Both the position numbers and the translations under genes were made by a program. A stretch of DNA of 64,000 nucleotides from Streptomyces sp. TN58 (GTDB lineage Bacteria; Actinomycetota; Actinomycetes; Streptomycetales; Streptomycetaceae): positions 6,362,001-6,426,000 of the forward strand of contig NZ_CP018870.1 in the NCBI RefSeq assembly GCF_001941845.1, written 5' to 3'. Shown piece after piece: positions 1-8,322 of the stretch. Every line of letters starts with the position of its first letter. Within the stretch, counting starts at the first letter, position 1. The notes under the pieces are model-generated. The model did not search any database. It was not told the origin of the DNA and saw only the letters and a program-made list of their open reading frames with translations.

Positions 1-498
1 GCCCCCTCCGGTACCGCCCTGCTCGCAGTCGCTCCGCAGCACCGCCACCGGATCCGCGCGCTCGTACCCTCCTGGGAGGACGGGCACGGCTTCCCCCGCT
101 CCGTCGAGAACCGCGCCACCGCCGACTACACCGGCTGGCTCGCCGCCCCCGAGGGACTGGACCTCATCGAAACCCTCGACGCGGCCAAGCTCCGGGCCCA
201 CAACAGCGCCCTCGCCGCCCACGGCGCCGGACTGCTCGCCGGCATCCCCGGGCTCACCCCGCTCCCGCACACCCCGGGCCTGGCCATGCGCACCCTGCGC
301 CTGCCGCCCGGCGTCGCCGAGACCCCGGACGGCGCCCGCGCACTGCGCGAGGAGATCGCGGCCCGCGAACGCATCCGGGTGCTGATCTGGCCCTGGCCGG
401 GCGGCGGCGGCATCCGGATCTGCGGGCAGATCTACAACCGGCCCGAGGAGTACGAACGCCTCGCCGCGGCCCTCCCGGCGTACCTCAGGCGCGCCTGA
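1..498 (+). CDS. Class-V aminotransferase-like PLP enzyme, C-terminal part (5' truncated by window edge)
   Basis: The frame is open from base 1 to the TGA at 498 (165 codons), so only the C-terminal domain is present. The stretch with ALVPSWEDG, then HNSALAAHG, then IRICGQIYNRPEEYERLAAAL matches the small domain of class-V aminotransferases of the isopenicillin N epimerase/cysteine desulfurase type. There the IRI...YN segment carries the arginine that holds the substrate carboxylate. The PLP lysine would lie upstream and is not visible, so substrate and activity cannot be judged. The 3' end overlaps the convergent cobF gene by 14 bp, so the two messages share an antisense tail. Confidence 0.75.
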   Translation, partial: APSGTALLAVAPQHRHRIRALVPSWEDGHGFPRSVENRATADYTGWLAAPEGLDLIETLDAAKLRAHNSALAAHGAGLLAGIPGLTPLPHTPGLAMRTLRLPPGVAETPDGARALREEIAARERIRVLIWPWPGGGGIRICGQIYNRPEEYERLAAALPAYLRRA

Positions 499-1237
499 GC
501 AGATAGGTGTCCATGATCCAGCCCTTGCGGGCGCGGGCCTCGGTCCGCAGCTCCTCGATCCGCCCCGCGACCTCCGCCAGCCTGCCCTGTACCAGGATCT
601 CGTCCGGGGTGCCGACGTACGCCCCCCAGTAGATGTAGAGGTCCTGGTCCAGGTGGGCGGTGAAGGCGTGCCGCGCGTCCAGCATCACCACCACGTCGTC
701 CACGTCGTCCGGCCAGCCCTCGGCCAGCCGGCGCCCGGTGGTGATCTGGACCGGCCGCCCGACCCGGTTCAGGTTCGTCCGGTGGCGCGCCAGCAGCGCG
801 GAGACGCTGCTGATGCCGGGCACGACCTCGTGCTCGAAGGCCACCCGGCCCCGCTCCAGCACCTCGTCGAGGATCGCGAGCGTGGAGTCGTAGAGCGACG
901 GGTCGCCCCACACCAGGAACGCCCCGGTCTCGCCCTCCGCCAGATCCTCCGCGATGAACCGCTCGAAGAGCTCGGCCCGCGCGCTGCGCCAGCCGTCCAC
1001 CGTCGGGGTGTAGTCGGCGGGCGTCCGGTCCCGGTCCGGGTCCCGGCCCTCCACGAGCCGGTGGCCGGGGCGGGCGTGCGCGGCGAGCATCGCGCGCCGC
1101 AGCCCGGTCAGGTCCGCCTTCTCCTCGCCCTTCTCCAGGATGAGGAACGCGTCCGCCGCGCCGATCGCCCTGACCGCCTGGAGGGTCAGATGGTCCGGGT
1201 CGCCCGCGCCTATGCCGATCACTGAGAACTTCTTCAC
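485..1237 (-). CDS. cobF: Precorrin-6A synthase (deacetylating)
   Basis: A 250-residue SAM-dependent methyltransferase of the tetrapyrrole methylase superfamily. The N-terminal glycine-rich IGIGAGDPDHLTLQAV is the classic corrin methylase nucleotide loop, WGDPSLYDSTL is the second conserved block and VVPGISSVSAL the third. The full-length match is to CobF, which methylates C-1 of precorrin-5 and releases acetate in aerobic cobalamin synthesis. Length fits the family (about 250). The GTG start at 1237 begins directly with VKKFSVIG; longer in-frame extensions upstream are low-complexity shadow. No other cob genes are nearby, so it is a solo copy, a common arrangement in Streptomyces. Confidence 0.9.
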   Translation of the reverse strand: MKKFSVIGIGAGDPDHLTLQAVRAIGAADAFLILEKGEEKADLTGLRRAMLAAHARPGHRLVEGRDPDRDRTPADYTPTVDGWRSARAELFERFIAEDLAEGETGAFLVWGDPSLYDSTLAILDEVLERGRVAFEHEVVPGISSVSALLARHRTNLNRVGRPVQITTGRRLAEGWPDDVDDVVVMLDARHAFTAHLDQDLYIYWGAYVGTPDEILVQGRLAEVAGRIEELRTEARARKGWIMDTYLLRRA

Positions 1238-1348
1238 CGGGCTATTGTGCCCACCCCGTCTGCCGCCCTGACCGCCGCCTGCGCCGACGACGCGTGCTCC
1301 CCGCTCGGCCGCGCTCGGGCCCGGTCGGCCGCGGCGCACAATGAGGGC

Positions 1349-1744
1349 ATGCCCTCCCACATCGCTCTGACCGCCCTCGTCGTCCACGACTACGACGAGG
1401 CGATCGACTTCTACACGCGCGCCCTCGGCTTCGACCTCGCCGAGGACACGGCCCGCCCCGACGGCTCGCGCTGGGTGGTCGTCCGCCCGCCCGGTGCCAC
1501 CGAGTCCGCCCTCCTGCTGGCCCGCGCCAAGGACGACGCCCAGCGCTCCCGCGTCGGTGACCAGACCGGCGGCCGCGTCGGCTTCTTCCTCCACACCGAC
1601 GACTTCGCCCGGGATCACGCCCGAATGACCGCCGAGGGCGTCCGCTTCCTGGAGACCCCGCGCCACGAGCCGTACGGCTCCGTGGCCGTCTTCGAGGACC
1701 TGTACGGCAACCGCTGGGACCTCCTGCAGCCGGCCCTTCCGTAA
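1349..1744 (+). CDS. VOC family (glyoxalase-fold) protein
   Basis: A 131-residue single-domain protein with the paired beta-alpha-beta-beta-beta modules of the vicinal oxygen chelate fold: HIALTALVVHDYDEAIDFYTRALGF at the start and VAVFEDLYGNRWDLLQ at the end. The terminal Glu and the early His are the usual metal-ligand positions of glyoxalase/dioxygenase relatives. The ATG at 1349 was chosen because the fold begins immediately after it; upstream codons are non-homologous filler. It is divergent from cobF with about 110 bp between them. The substrate cannot be inferred; a role in detoxification or antibiotic resistance is possible but unsupported. Confidence 0.85.
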   Translation: MPSHIALTALVVHDYDEAIDFYTRALGFDLAEDTARPDGSRWVVVRPPGATESALLLARAKDDAQRSRVGDQTGGRVGFFLHTDDFARDHARMTAEGVRFLETPRHEPYGSVAVFEDLYGNRWDLLQPALP

Positions 1745-1779
1745 CGCCTCCACGCCCGGCCGCTCCAGGCCCGGCCGCT

Positions 1780-2259
1780 CTACGCGTCGCCGCCCAGCCG
1801 CGGGGCCTCCCGCGCCGCGTCGACGGCCGGGCCGGCCCGCTCCACCCGGCCCGCCAGCTCCCGGGCCCACCGGACCAGGGCCGGTACGTCGATCCCGTAC
1901 GGGGCTCCGGCCAGCCCCTCGATCCCGGCGGCCCCGCGCCGCAGCAGCCGCGCCCCGCCCACGGCGTTGCCGCGGGCGGCATGCGTCAGCCCGACCGCGA
2001 GCTGCGCGAGCCCCCGCCAGAGCGGGGCCGCGGCCTCGGACCCCGCCTTCCAGGCGTCCTCGAACACCTCGTGCGCATGGAACGGCATCCCGGCGTCCAG
2101 CAGCCGCTGCGCCTCCCGCACCGTCTCCGCGGGCGAGCGCACCACCCCCTCGGGCTGCCGCTCCACACCGGGTGCCCCGTACTCCAGGGGCCGCCCCAGC
2201 CCGTCCCTCGGCCGGGCGTTCCTCGCCCGCCCCTCGACGTCCCGATCCCGTGTGTTCAC
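1780..2259 (-). CDS. DUF309 domain-containing protein
   Basis: A 159-residue protein from a GTG at 2259. The core reads AGMPFHAHEVFEDAWKAG followed by PLWRGLAQLAVGLTHAARGN, the two helices that define the DUF309 family (typically F-x-A-H-E-x-x-E-x-x-W, then a helix with G-L-x-Q-L-A-V). The conserved His/Glu pair may bind metal, but no reaction is known for the family. Residues 1-30 are charged and variable, so the exact start is less certain. It is transcribed away from the tRNA-Pro gene and is convergent with the VOC gene. Confidence 0.85.
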   Translation of the reverse strand: MNTRDRDVEGRARNARPRDGLGRPLEYGAPGVERQPEGVVRSPAETVREAQRLLDAGMPFHAHEVFEDAWKAGSEAAAPLWRGLAQLAVGLTHAARGNAVGGARLLRRGAAGIEGLAGAPYGIDVPALVRWARELAGRVERAGPAVDAAREAPRLGGDA

Positions 2260-2368
2260 GACCCCATCCTCCCCCTCGCCGATTACCCGTGCATGCACAC
2301 CCCTCGGCGTGGGGTAATGTTCTGCATGTGCCGCCGAGCACGGGGAAACCCGCAGGTCGAAGGTACAT

Positions 2369-2442
<74 letters not shown>

Positions 2443-2470
2443 CTGGGAGTTCGCTCCGTAGTCGCAGATG

Positions 2471-2504
2471 AGGGCCTTGTTTCACTTCGGTGAGACAAGG
2501 CCCT
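2471..2504 (+). terminator. Intrinsic terminator after tRNA-Pro
   Basis: AGGGCCTTGT at the left pairs with ACAAGGCCCT at the right, extended by TCAC/GTGA around a TTCG tetraloop, with one T-G wobble. A short T-containing tail (TTTGTCATT) follows. The stable UUCG-capped stem directly downstream of the tRNA is a convincing terminator. Confidence 0.88.
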
Positions 2505-2734
2505 TTGTCATTCCCAGGCTCGCTGGTGCCACCCTTCGCCACAGGCGCGGTCGAGAGGAGTCGGCCCACCCGGGCTGGTGGACCCACCGCGTCCCGGGCT
2601 CCGCGGCGCCGGCGCCCCATACCTCGTAAGAGTGCATACACAACTTCCCTGATGCGGAACGGGTTTGCGCGACCACGCGGGACACTACGCTAGGTGAACA
2701 ATCGACCGCATTGTGTGGCAACGAAAGGTATGAC

Positions 2735-3289
2735 ATGCCGACGGACCTGCTCGACCGCAAGCTGGAGCGCGCCTTCACGCACCTGGACGCCGACGACAGC
2801 GGTGTGATCGACGAGCACGACATCATCGCGCTCGGCTCCCGGCTGCTGTCGGCCCTCGGAGAGCCGGCGACTTCTCCGAAGGCCACCGCGGTCATGGGCG
2901 GTCTGGTCGACTTCTGGCAGGAGCTCTTCACCGAGCTGGACGCGGACCGGGACGGCAAGCTCACCCCCGAGGAGTACTCGCTGGGCATGACCCGGCTGTA
3001 CCGGGACGGCGGCCCGGCCTACGACCGTTCCTTCCGGCCGATGGTCGAGGCGATCCTCACGATCGTGGACACCGACGGCGACGGGCGGATCAGCCCCGAG
3101 GAGTTCCTCAAGGCCCAGAGCGCCTTCGACACCAGGCTGGGACGGGCCGACACGGAGGCCCTGTTCGCGAGGATCGACAAGAACCACGACGGCTACCTGT
3201 CGGTGGAGGAGCTCCTCCACGCGGTCCGCGAGTACTACACGGGCAGCGACGAGGACGCCCCGGGCAACCTGCTCTTCGGCGAGCTCTGA
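2735..3289 (+). CDS. Four-EF-hand calcium-binding protein (calerythrin-like)
   Basis: A 184-residue soluble acidic protein with four 12-residue EF-hand loops starting at D18, D69, D112 and D148. All have Asp at position 1 and Gly at position 6. Loops 2-4 end in Glu at position 12, while loop 1 (DADDSGVIDEHD) ends in Asp. This is the layout of the actinobacterial sarcoplasmic-type EF-hand proteins (calerythrin, CabA and relatives), thought to buffer or sense cytoplasmic Ca2+. The ATG at 2735 sits 7 nt after AAAGG; an upstream in-frame ATG at 2711 lacks a ribosome site. It is monocistronic, bounded by terminators at 2471 and 3297. Upstream sequence around 2640-2710 is relatively AT-rich and probably holds the promoter. 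Confidence 0.92.
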   Translation: MPTDLLDRKLERAFTHLDADDSGVIDEHDIIALGSRLLSALGEPATSPKATAVMGGLVDFWQELFTELDADRDGKLTPEEYSLGMTRLYRDGGPAYDRSFRPMVEAILTIVDTDGDGRISPEEFLKAQSAFDTRLGRADTEALFARIDKNHDGYLSVEELLHAVREYYTGSDEDAPGNLLFGEL

Positions 3290-3296
3290 GCCGCTG

Positions 3297-3327
3297 AAGG
3301 CCTGGCCCGAATCCCGGGCCAGGCCTT
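3297..3327. terminator. Bidirectional terminator between convergent genes
   Basis: A 13-bp perfect stem, AAGGCCTGGCCCG paired with CGGGCCAGGCCTT, encloses a 5-nt loop. It starts 8 bp after the EF-hand stop codon and lies between two convergent genes, so it can end transcription from either side. Confidence 0.9.
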
Positions 3328-3384
3328 GACCCGGGTCCCGGCCTGGGTCTGGGGCCGGGCCCGTGAGCGGCCGCGGCCCGGGGG

Positions 3385-4911
3385 TCAGGATGCCGGGGTG
3401 AGCTCGCCGGTGAGGGTGTGGTGGAGGGTGGCGCTCGGGCCGTTGAGGCCCGTGATCTCGACCGTCTTGCCGCGCTGGGCGTAGCGGTGCTCGATCGCGT
3501 CGAGCGCGGCCACCGTGGAGGCGTCCCAGATGTGGGCGGCGGAGAGGTCGATCACGACCCTGTCCGGGTCGCCGGCGTAGTCGAAGCGGCCGACGAGTTC
3601 GTTGGCCGAGGCGAAGAAGAGCTGGCCGGTGACGGCGTAGACGACCTGGCCGCCGTCGGGGTCGGTGACCGCGGTTACGTCGGCCATCCGGGCCACGCGC
3701 TTGGCGAAGATGACCATCGCGGTGACGGATCCCGTGACGACGCCGACGGCCAGGTTGTGGGTGGCCACGACGCACGCCACGGTGACCGCCATGACGGTGA
3801 TCTCGCCCGCGGGCATCCGCTTCAGCGTGCCCGGTGCGACGGAGTGCCAGTCGAAGGTCGCGAAGCAGACCATGACCATGACGGCGACCAGGGCGGCCAT
3901 CGGGATGTCGGAGACGACCGGCCCGAAGACGATGCACAGCACCATCAGGAACGCGCCCGCGAGGAAGGTCGACAGGCGGGTCCGGGCGCCGGACACCTTC
4001 ACGTTGATCATGGTCTGGCCGATCATGGCGCAGCCGCCCATGCCGCCGAAGAAGCCGGTGACCACGTTCGCGATGCCCTGGCCGACGGCCTCGCGGGTCT
4101 TCGAGGAGCGGGTGTCGGTGATCTCGTCGACCAGCTGCGCCGTCATCAGGGACTCCATCAGCCCGACGAGTGCCATGGCGAAGGCGTACGGGGCGACGGT
4201 GGCCAGGGTGTCGAGGGTGAACGGCACGTCGGGCAGCCCGGGCACGGGCAGTGAGGACGGCAGTGCGCCCTTGTCGCCGACGGTCGGCACGGCGAGGCCC
4301 GCGGCCAGCGTGATCGAGGTGAGGATCGCGATCGAGACCAGGGGGGCGGGGACCGCCTTGGTGATCCTCGGGAGGAGGACCATCAGCGCCAGGCCGCCCG
4401 CGAAGAGCGGGTACACCGGCCACGGCACGTCCCACAGCTCCGGTACCTGGGCCATGAACACCAGGATCGCCAGGGAGTTGACGAAGCCCACCATCACCGA
4501 GCGCGGGATGAACCGCATCAGCCGGCCCACGCCCAGAGCGCCCAGCGCGACCTGGAACACGCCGGCCAGGATGACGGCGGCCACGAGGTAGCCGAAGCCG
4601 TACTCCCGGTTGAGCGGGGCGATCACCAGGGCCACCGCCCCGGTCGCGGCGGAGATCATCGCCGGCCGGCCGCCGACGACGGCGATCGTGACGGCCATGG
4701 TGAAGGAGGCGAACAGGCCGATCGCCGGGTCCACCCCGGCGATGATCGAGAAGGAGATCGCCTCAGGGATCAGCGCGAGCGCGACCACCAGGCCGGCCAG
4801 CGCCTCGGTACGCAGCACCTTCGGTGACAGCCAGGAGGGACGGCGTATGGAGGAGCGCAGACGGGCGGCGGCGGAGGGAACGGAGACAGCGGCGTCGGGC
4901 AAGGCGGGCAA
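3385..4911 (-). CDS. SulP family inorganic anion transporter with STAS domain
   Basis: A 508-residue polytopic membrane protein. After a short cytoplasmic N-terminus come about 10-12 hydrophobic helices that include the SulP signatures (AGLVVALALIPEAISFSIIAGVDP near residue 40, then GGRPAMISAATGAVALV, then the block with TDTRSSKTREAVGQGIANVVTGFFGGMGG). The last ~100 residues form a STAS domain (VVIDLSAAHIWDASTVAALD). The family moves sulfate, bicarbonate or other anions, often with Na+ or H+. The compact length and retained STAS resemble bacterial sulfate/bicarbonate permeases such as BicA and DauA, and the substrate cannot be decided from sequence. No carbonic anhydrase or sulfate-assimilation gene is adjacent. 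Confidence 0.88.
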   Translation of the reverse strand: MPALPDAAVSVPSAAARLRSSIRRPSWLSPKVLRTEALAGLVVALALIPEAISFSIIAGVDPAIGLFASFTMAVTIAVVGGRPAMISAATGAVALVIAPLNREYGFGYLVAAVILAGVFQVALGALGVGRLMRFIPRSVMVGFVNSLAILVFMAQVPELWDVPWPVYPLFAGGLALMVLLPRITKAVPAPLVSIAILTSITLAAGLAVPTVGDKGALPSSLPVPGLPDVPFTLDTLATVAPYAFAMALVGLMESLMTAQLVDEITDTRSSKTREAVGQGIANVVTGFFGGMGGCAMIGQTMINVKVSGARTRLSTFLAGAFLMVLCIVFGPVVSDIPMAALVAVMVMVCFATFDWHSVAPGTLKRMPAGEITVMAVTVACVVATHNLAVGVVTGSVTAMVIFAKRVARMADVTAVTDPDGGQVVYAVTGQLFFASANELVGRFDYAGDPDRVVIDLSAAHIWDASTVAALDAIEHRYAQRGKTVEITGLNGPSATLHHTLTGELTPAS

Positions 4912-5168
4912 ACCTGTCGGGCGGGCACACCGCCGGCGGACAGGCGAGCGTACGGGGACGGGACGACCCTCCAGGGTACCGGGGGCCGCACCGGGCAGCC
5001 CGCCGCCCCGGTCCGGGGCGGGAATTGCGGATTCCGCCGGGCGGCCCTCGCAGCGTGTCCTGATTCCCGGCCGCGGCGTTCATCACATTTCCGAAACCGA
5101 CCAGCCGCTCCGTTAACATGTTCGAGCGAAGAATGATCAGGTTGAAAATATGAACATCGGCTGAAAAA
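4912..5168. promoter_or_regulatory. Divergent promoter region between SulP and PAP2 genes
   Basis: A 257-bp intergenic spacer. The left part is GC-rich leader for the SulP gene. The right part (about 5085-5180) is unusually AT-rich for this chromosome and contains GTTAACATGTTC and several A/T runs just before the PAP2 start, which marks a promoter for at least the rightward gene. No clear operator was seen. Confidence 0.45.
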
Positions 5169-6536
5169 TTGATATCTGCGGTTTTGCGAGTGTTTTCGCG
5201 AAAGGGCGGCGGAGCCGAGCCCGCCGGGTGGCGTCGACCACGCGTCATGCTCTGGGTCGCGGTGAGCGCGGTGGCCCTCGGATTCCTCGTCGCGCTGGAG
5301 ATCGCGGCGCGCGGCTACGGCGTGCCGGGGCCGATCACCGACCAGGCGCGCGAGGTGGTGTTCGCCCCCAAGTCGGGCACGGTGCTGTACGCCAGCATGG
5401 CCCTGATGCTGGTGGTGCTCACCTGGCGGCAGCGGTTGATCGCGGTCGGCGCCGCGGTCGGCATCGACCTCGTCTTCTGGCTCGTACGCTGGGCCGTCGG
5501 CGCCGAGATGATGTACGGCAACGGGGCCCTGCTGGTCACCCTCGCCTGCGCCGTCATCGCGCTCACCCGCCGCACCGGCCGTGAACGGACACTCCTGCTC
5601 CAGGGCGTGGGCCTGGCCCTGCTGCTGGTGACCGGCCGCAAGACCGGCTACACCTGGCTGCTGATCACCTCCAAGACCCGCCCGACGGTCCTCGACCAGT
5701 ACGTGGCGACCGCCGACCAGGCACTGGGCAACCCGTCATGGGTGGCGGGCCGGATCGTCGAGGCCACCGGGGCCGTCGGCTTCCGCGTCCTCGAATTCGT
5801 CTACATCCAGCTCGCGGTGATGGCGGTCGTCGTCGCCCTGTACCAGCTGCGCCACGTGGCGGCCGAACGCCGCTTCCCGCGCCACCACCTGGTCCGCACC
5901 TTCCTCGCCATCGGCCTGCTCGGGCCGGGCATCTACATGGTCTTCCCGGTGGTCGGGCCGATCTTCGCGTACGGCGCCGACGGCGGGCAGTGGGCGCTGG
6001 CCGAGCTGTGGCCGAACACGCCGCCGCCCGTCACCCCTCCGCAGCCGATGCCCTTCGACGAGTTCACACCGCGCAACTGCATGCCCAGCCTGCACACGGC
6101 ATGGGCCACCGCGATCTTCATCCATTCCCGCAACGCCCCACGGGCACTGCGGTGGGCGGGCACGTTCTGGCTGATCGCCACACTCGGCGCGACGCTGGGA
6201 TTCGGCTACCACTACGGCGCGGACATCGTCGCCGGCGTGGTCTTCACCCTCACCATCGACGTCGCGCTGCGCACCCTCGACCACGGCTGGGACCGGAAGG
6301 GAATGCAGCTGACCGCCTACGGCGCCGCGGTCTTCGTCGCGCTCCTGCTGTCCTACCGCTTCCTGTCCATGGAGATGGCGGCACACCCGTGGGTCTTCGG
6401 CCCGCTGGTCGTCCTGTCGATGGTCTCGGTGATCTACGGCTACGTACGGATCACCAAGCGGTGGGAACGCCAGGCCGCGGAGGTGTCCGTGCCCCGGCCG
6501 CGCCGCGAGCAGCAGCAGCAGCCCGAGCTGGTCTGA
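5169..6536 (+). CDS. PAP2-superfamily integral membrane phosphatase/phosphotransferase
   Basis: About 455 residues with roughly ten hydrophobic helices. Two motifs of the PAP2/Aur1 family are present: NCMPSLHTAWATA (PSLH block with the first catalytic His) and GFGYHYGADIVAGV (HxxxD block with the second His and Asp), which form the lipid-phosphate active site at the outer membrane face. This matches actinobacterial PAP2 proteins related to inositol phosphorylceramide/phosphatidylinositol transferases. The start is uncertain: TTG at 5169 gives the longest frame, GTG at 5190 and ATG at 5247 are alternatives, and none has a convincing ribosome site. The C-terminus is a Gln-rich basic tail. Confidence 0.82.
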   Translation: MISAVLRVFSRKGGGAEPAGWRRPRVMLWVAVSAVALGFLVALEIAARGYGVPGPITDQAREVVFAPKSGTVLYASMALMLVVLTWRQRLIAVGAAVGIDLVFWLVRWAVGAEMMYGNGALLVTLACAVIALTRRTGRERTLLLQGVGLALLLVTGRKTGYTWLLITSKTRPTVLDQYVATADQALGNPSWVAGRIVEATGAVGFRVLEFVYIQLAVMAVVVALYQLRHVAAERRFPRHHLVRTFLAIGLLGPGIYMVFPVVGPIFAYGADGGQWALAELWPNTPPPVTPPQPMPFDEFTPRNCMPSLHTAWATAIFIHSRNAPRALRWAGTFWLIATLGATLGFGYHYGADIVAGVVFTLTIDVALRTLDHGWDRKGMQLTAYGAAVFVALLLSYRFLSMEMAAHPWVFGPLVVLSMVSVIYGYVRITKRWERQAAEVSVPRPRREQQQQPELV

Positions 6537-6575
6537 GGACGGCGCGCTGAGGACGGCGCGCTGAGGACGGCGCCC
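6534..6575 (+). repeat. Three tandem 14-bp repeats carrying the PAP2 stop codon
   Basis: The unit TGAGGACGGCGCGC occurs twice perfectly (from 6534 and 6548) and a third time with its last bases diverged (from 6562). Each unit begins with TGA, and the first supplies the PAP2 stop codon. Confidence 0.85.
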
Positions 6576-6583
6576 AGAAGACG

Positions 6584-6614
6584 GCGCGCGCCCCGGGTAC
6601 GGCGGGGCGCGCGC
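6584..6614. terminator. Bidirectional terminator, 11-bp GC stem
   Basis: GCGCGCGCCCC (6584-6594) pairs with GGGGCGCGCGC (6604-6614) around a 9-nt loop, between the 3' ends of the convergent PAP2 and APC genes. Confidence 0.8.
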
Positions 6615-6657
6615 GGCAGGACGGACGGGCCCGGCGGAAGACCGGCCGGCCGGCGGG

Positions 6658-8190
6658 TCAGACGATGCCCTCGGCGATCTCGGCCTGCTCCCGGGCGTTG
6701 CCGTACGCCGACGGGGTCCCGTACGAGCGCCGGGCGGCGTACCACCAGGCGCTGGCCAGGATCAGGACCACAGCCAGGGCGATCACCGCGTAGTTCATCG
6801 AGTCGATGGTCACCGGCGACTTCTGCGGCAGGCAGAACAGCACCGTGACGACGGCCACCCACACGACGGCGATCCAGCCGATCGGCCTGCTCCACCGGCC
6901 CAGGCTCCACGGGCCGGGCTGGAACCGGTTCCCGGCACGCAGCCGCAGGTAGATCGGGATCGCGTAGGCGGGGGTGATGCCGATGACGTTGATGGCGGTC
7001 ACGGCCCCGTAGGCGGTCGCGGAGTACAGCGAGGGGACCGCCAGCACGGCCGCCACGGCGACCGAGAGCCACACCGCCGGGACCGGAGTCTGCGTACGGC
7101 TGCTCACCTTGCGCCACAGGGCGGAGCCCGGGAGGGCGTTGTCGCGGCTGAAGGCGAAGACCATCCGGCTCGCGGCGGCGACCTCGGCGTTGCCGCAGAA
7201 GAGCTGCGCGACGATGACGACGAGGAGCAGCGCGGTGGCGCCGCCGGAGCCCAGTGCGTCGATGAGGATCTGGGCCGGGGGGACACCGGTGGCGGAGTTC
7301 TGCACGGCCGCGTAGTCCTGGATGGCGAAGGTGAGGCCCGCGAGCAGGGCGAAGCCGGCGATCCAGGAGACCCAGATGGCGCGGACGATGCCCCGGGCGG
7401 CGGAGACGGAGGCGTTGGAGGTCTCCTCCGAGAGGTGCGCGGAGGCGTCGTATCCGGAGAAGGTGTACTGGGCGAGCAGCAGGCCGATCGCCGCCACGTA
7501 GAACGGGTTGGCCCAGCCGGTGTCGTTGACGAACTCGGTGAAGACGAACGACGGCGACTGGTGACGGTCGGGTATGAAGGCCAGCGCGCCCACGATCAGG
7601 GCGACGCCGCCCAGGTGCCACCAGACGCTGACGGAGTTGAGCACGCTGACGAGGCGGACGCCGAAGAGGTTGAGCGTGGCGTGCAGCAGCAGGATGCACA
7701 GGAAGATCACGAACGTCAGGCCGGGAGTGGGCACGACGCCGTACTGGAGGTTGAGGAAGGCTCCGGTGAAGAGGGCCGCGCCGTAGTCGATGCCGGCGAT
7801 GGCGCCCAGCAGGCCGAGCAGGTTCAGCCAGCCCGTGTACCAGCCCCAGCGGCGGCCGCCGAGCCGGTCCGCCATGTAGTAGAGCGCTCCCGAGGTGGGG
7901 TACGCGCTGGTCACCTCGGCCAGGGCGAGGCCCACGCAGAGCACGAACAGGCCGACGCCGGCCCAGCCCCACAGCATCACGGCCGGACCGCCGGTGCCCA
8001 GGCCGAAGCCGTAGAGGGTCATGCAGCCCGACAGGACGGAGATGACGGAGAAGCTGATGGCGAAGTTGCCGAAGCCGCCCATCCGGCGGGCCAGGACCGG
8101 CTGGTAGCCGAGCTCTCTGAGCCGTTCCTCCTCGTCCTTCCGGGGCTGGGCCTTGCTGTCCGGGCGGACGGTCGGCGCGGTTCGGGACAT
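6658..8190 (-). CDS. APC family amino acid permease
   Basis: A 510-residue membrane protein with about 12 predicted helices after a charged N-terminal tail. The first helix region GGFGNFAISFSVISVLSG, the AYPTSGALYYM loop after helix 2 and the central YTFSGYDASAHLSEET block are hallmarks of the amino acid/choline transporter branch of the APC superfamily (GABA and choline/amine permeases). It probably imports an amino acid or amine by H+ symport. The ATG at 8190 follows GGAGG with 9-nt spacing. A co-directional unrecognised gene ends 132 bp upstream and could be co-transcribed. Exact substrate unknown. Confidence 0.88.
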   Translation of the reverse strand: MSRTAPTVRPDSKAQPRKDEEERLRELGYQPVLARRMGGFGNFAISFSVISVLSGCMTLYGFGLGTGGPAVMLWGWAGVGLFVLCVGLALAEVTSAYPTSGALYYMADRLGGRRWGWYTGWLNLLGLLGAIAGIDYGAALFTGAFLNLQYGVVPTPGLTFVIFLCILLLHATLNLFGVRLVSVLNSVSVWWHLGGVALIVGALAFIPDRHQSPSFVFTEFVNDTGWANPFYVAAIGLLLAQYTFSGYDASAHLSEETSNASVSAARGIVRAIWVSWIAGFALLAGLTFAIQDYAAVQNSATGVPPAQILIDALGSGGATALLLVVIVAQLFCGNAEVAAASRMVFAFSRDNALPGSALWRKVSSRTQTPVPAVWLSVAVAAVLAVPSLYSATAYGAVTAINVIGITPAYAIPIYLRLRAGNRFQPGPWSLGRWSRPIGWIAVVWVAVVTVLFCLPQKSPVTIDSMNYAVIALAVVLILASAWWYAARRSYGTPSAYGNAREQAEIAEGIV

Positions 8191-8322
8191 GGGGGAGTAC
8201 CTCCGGGGGCGTGGACTCGTGACGAGCGGGGACGGTGAGCGGGAAGGGGGAGCGGGAAGTGTCGAGGGGGACTGGCGGGCGGGTCGTGCGGGGGCGGGGC
8301 GTGCAGGGGCGGGACGGCGGTG

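Noticed and set aside
2482..2988. Minus-strand frame over the EF-hand gene and terminator
   Set aside because: It runs through a strong terminator and opposite a gene with four clear EF-hands; Ser/Arg-rich shadow translation.
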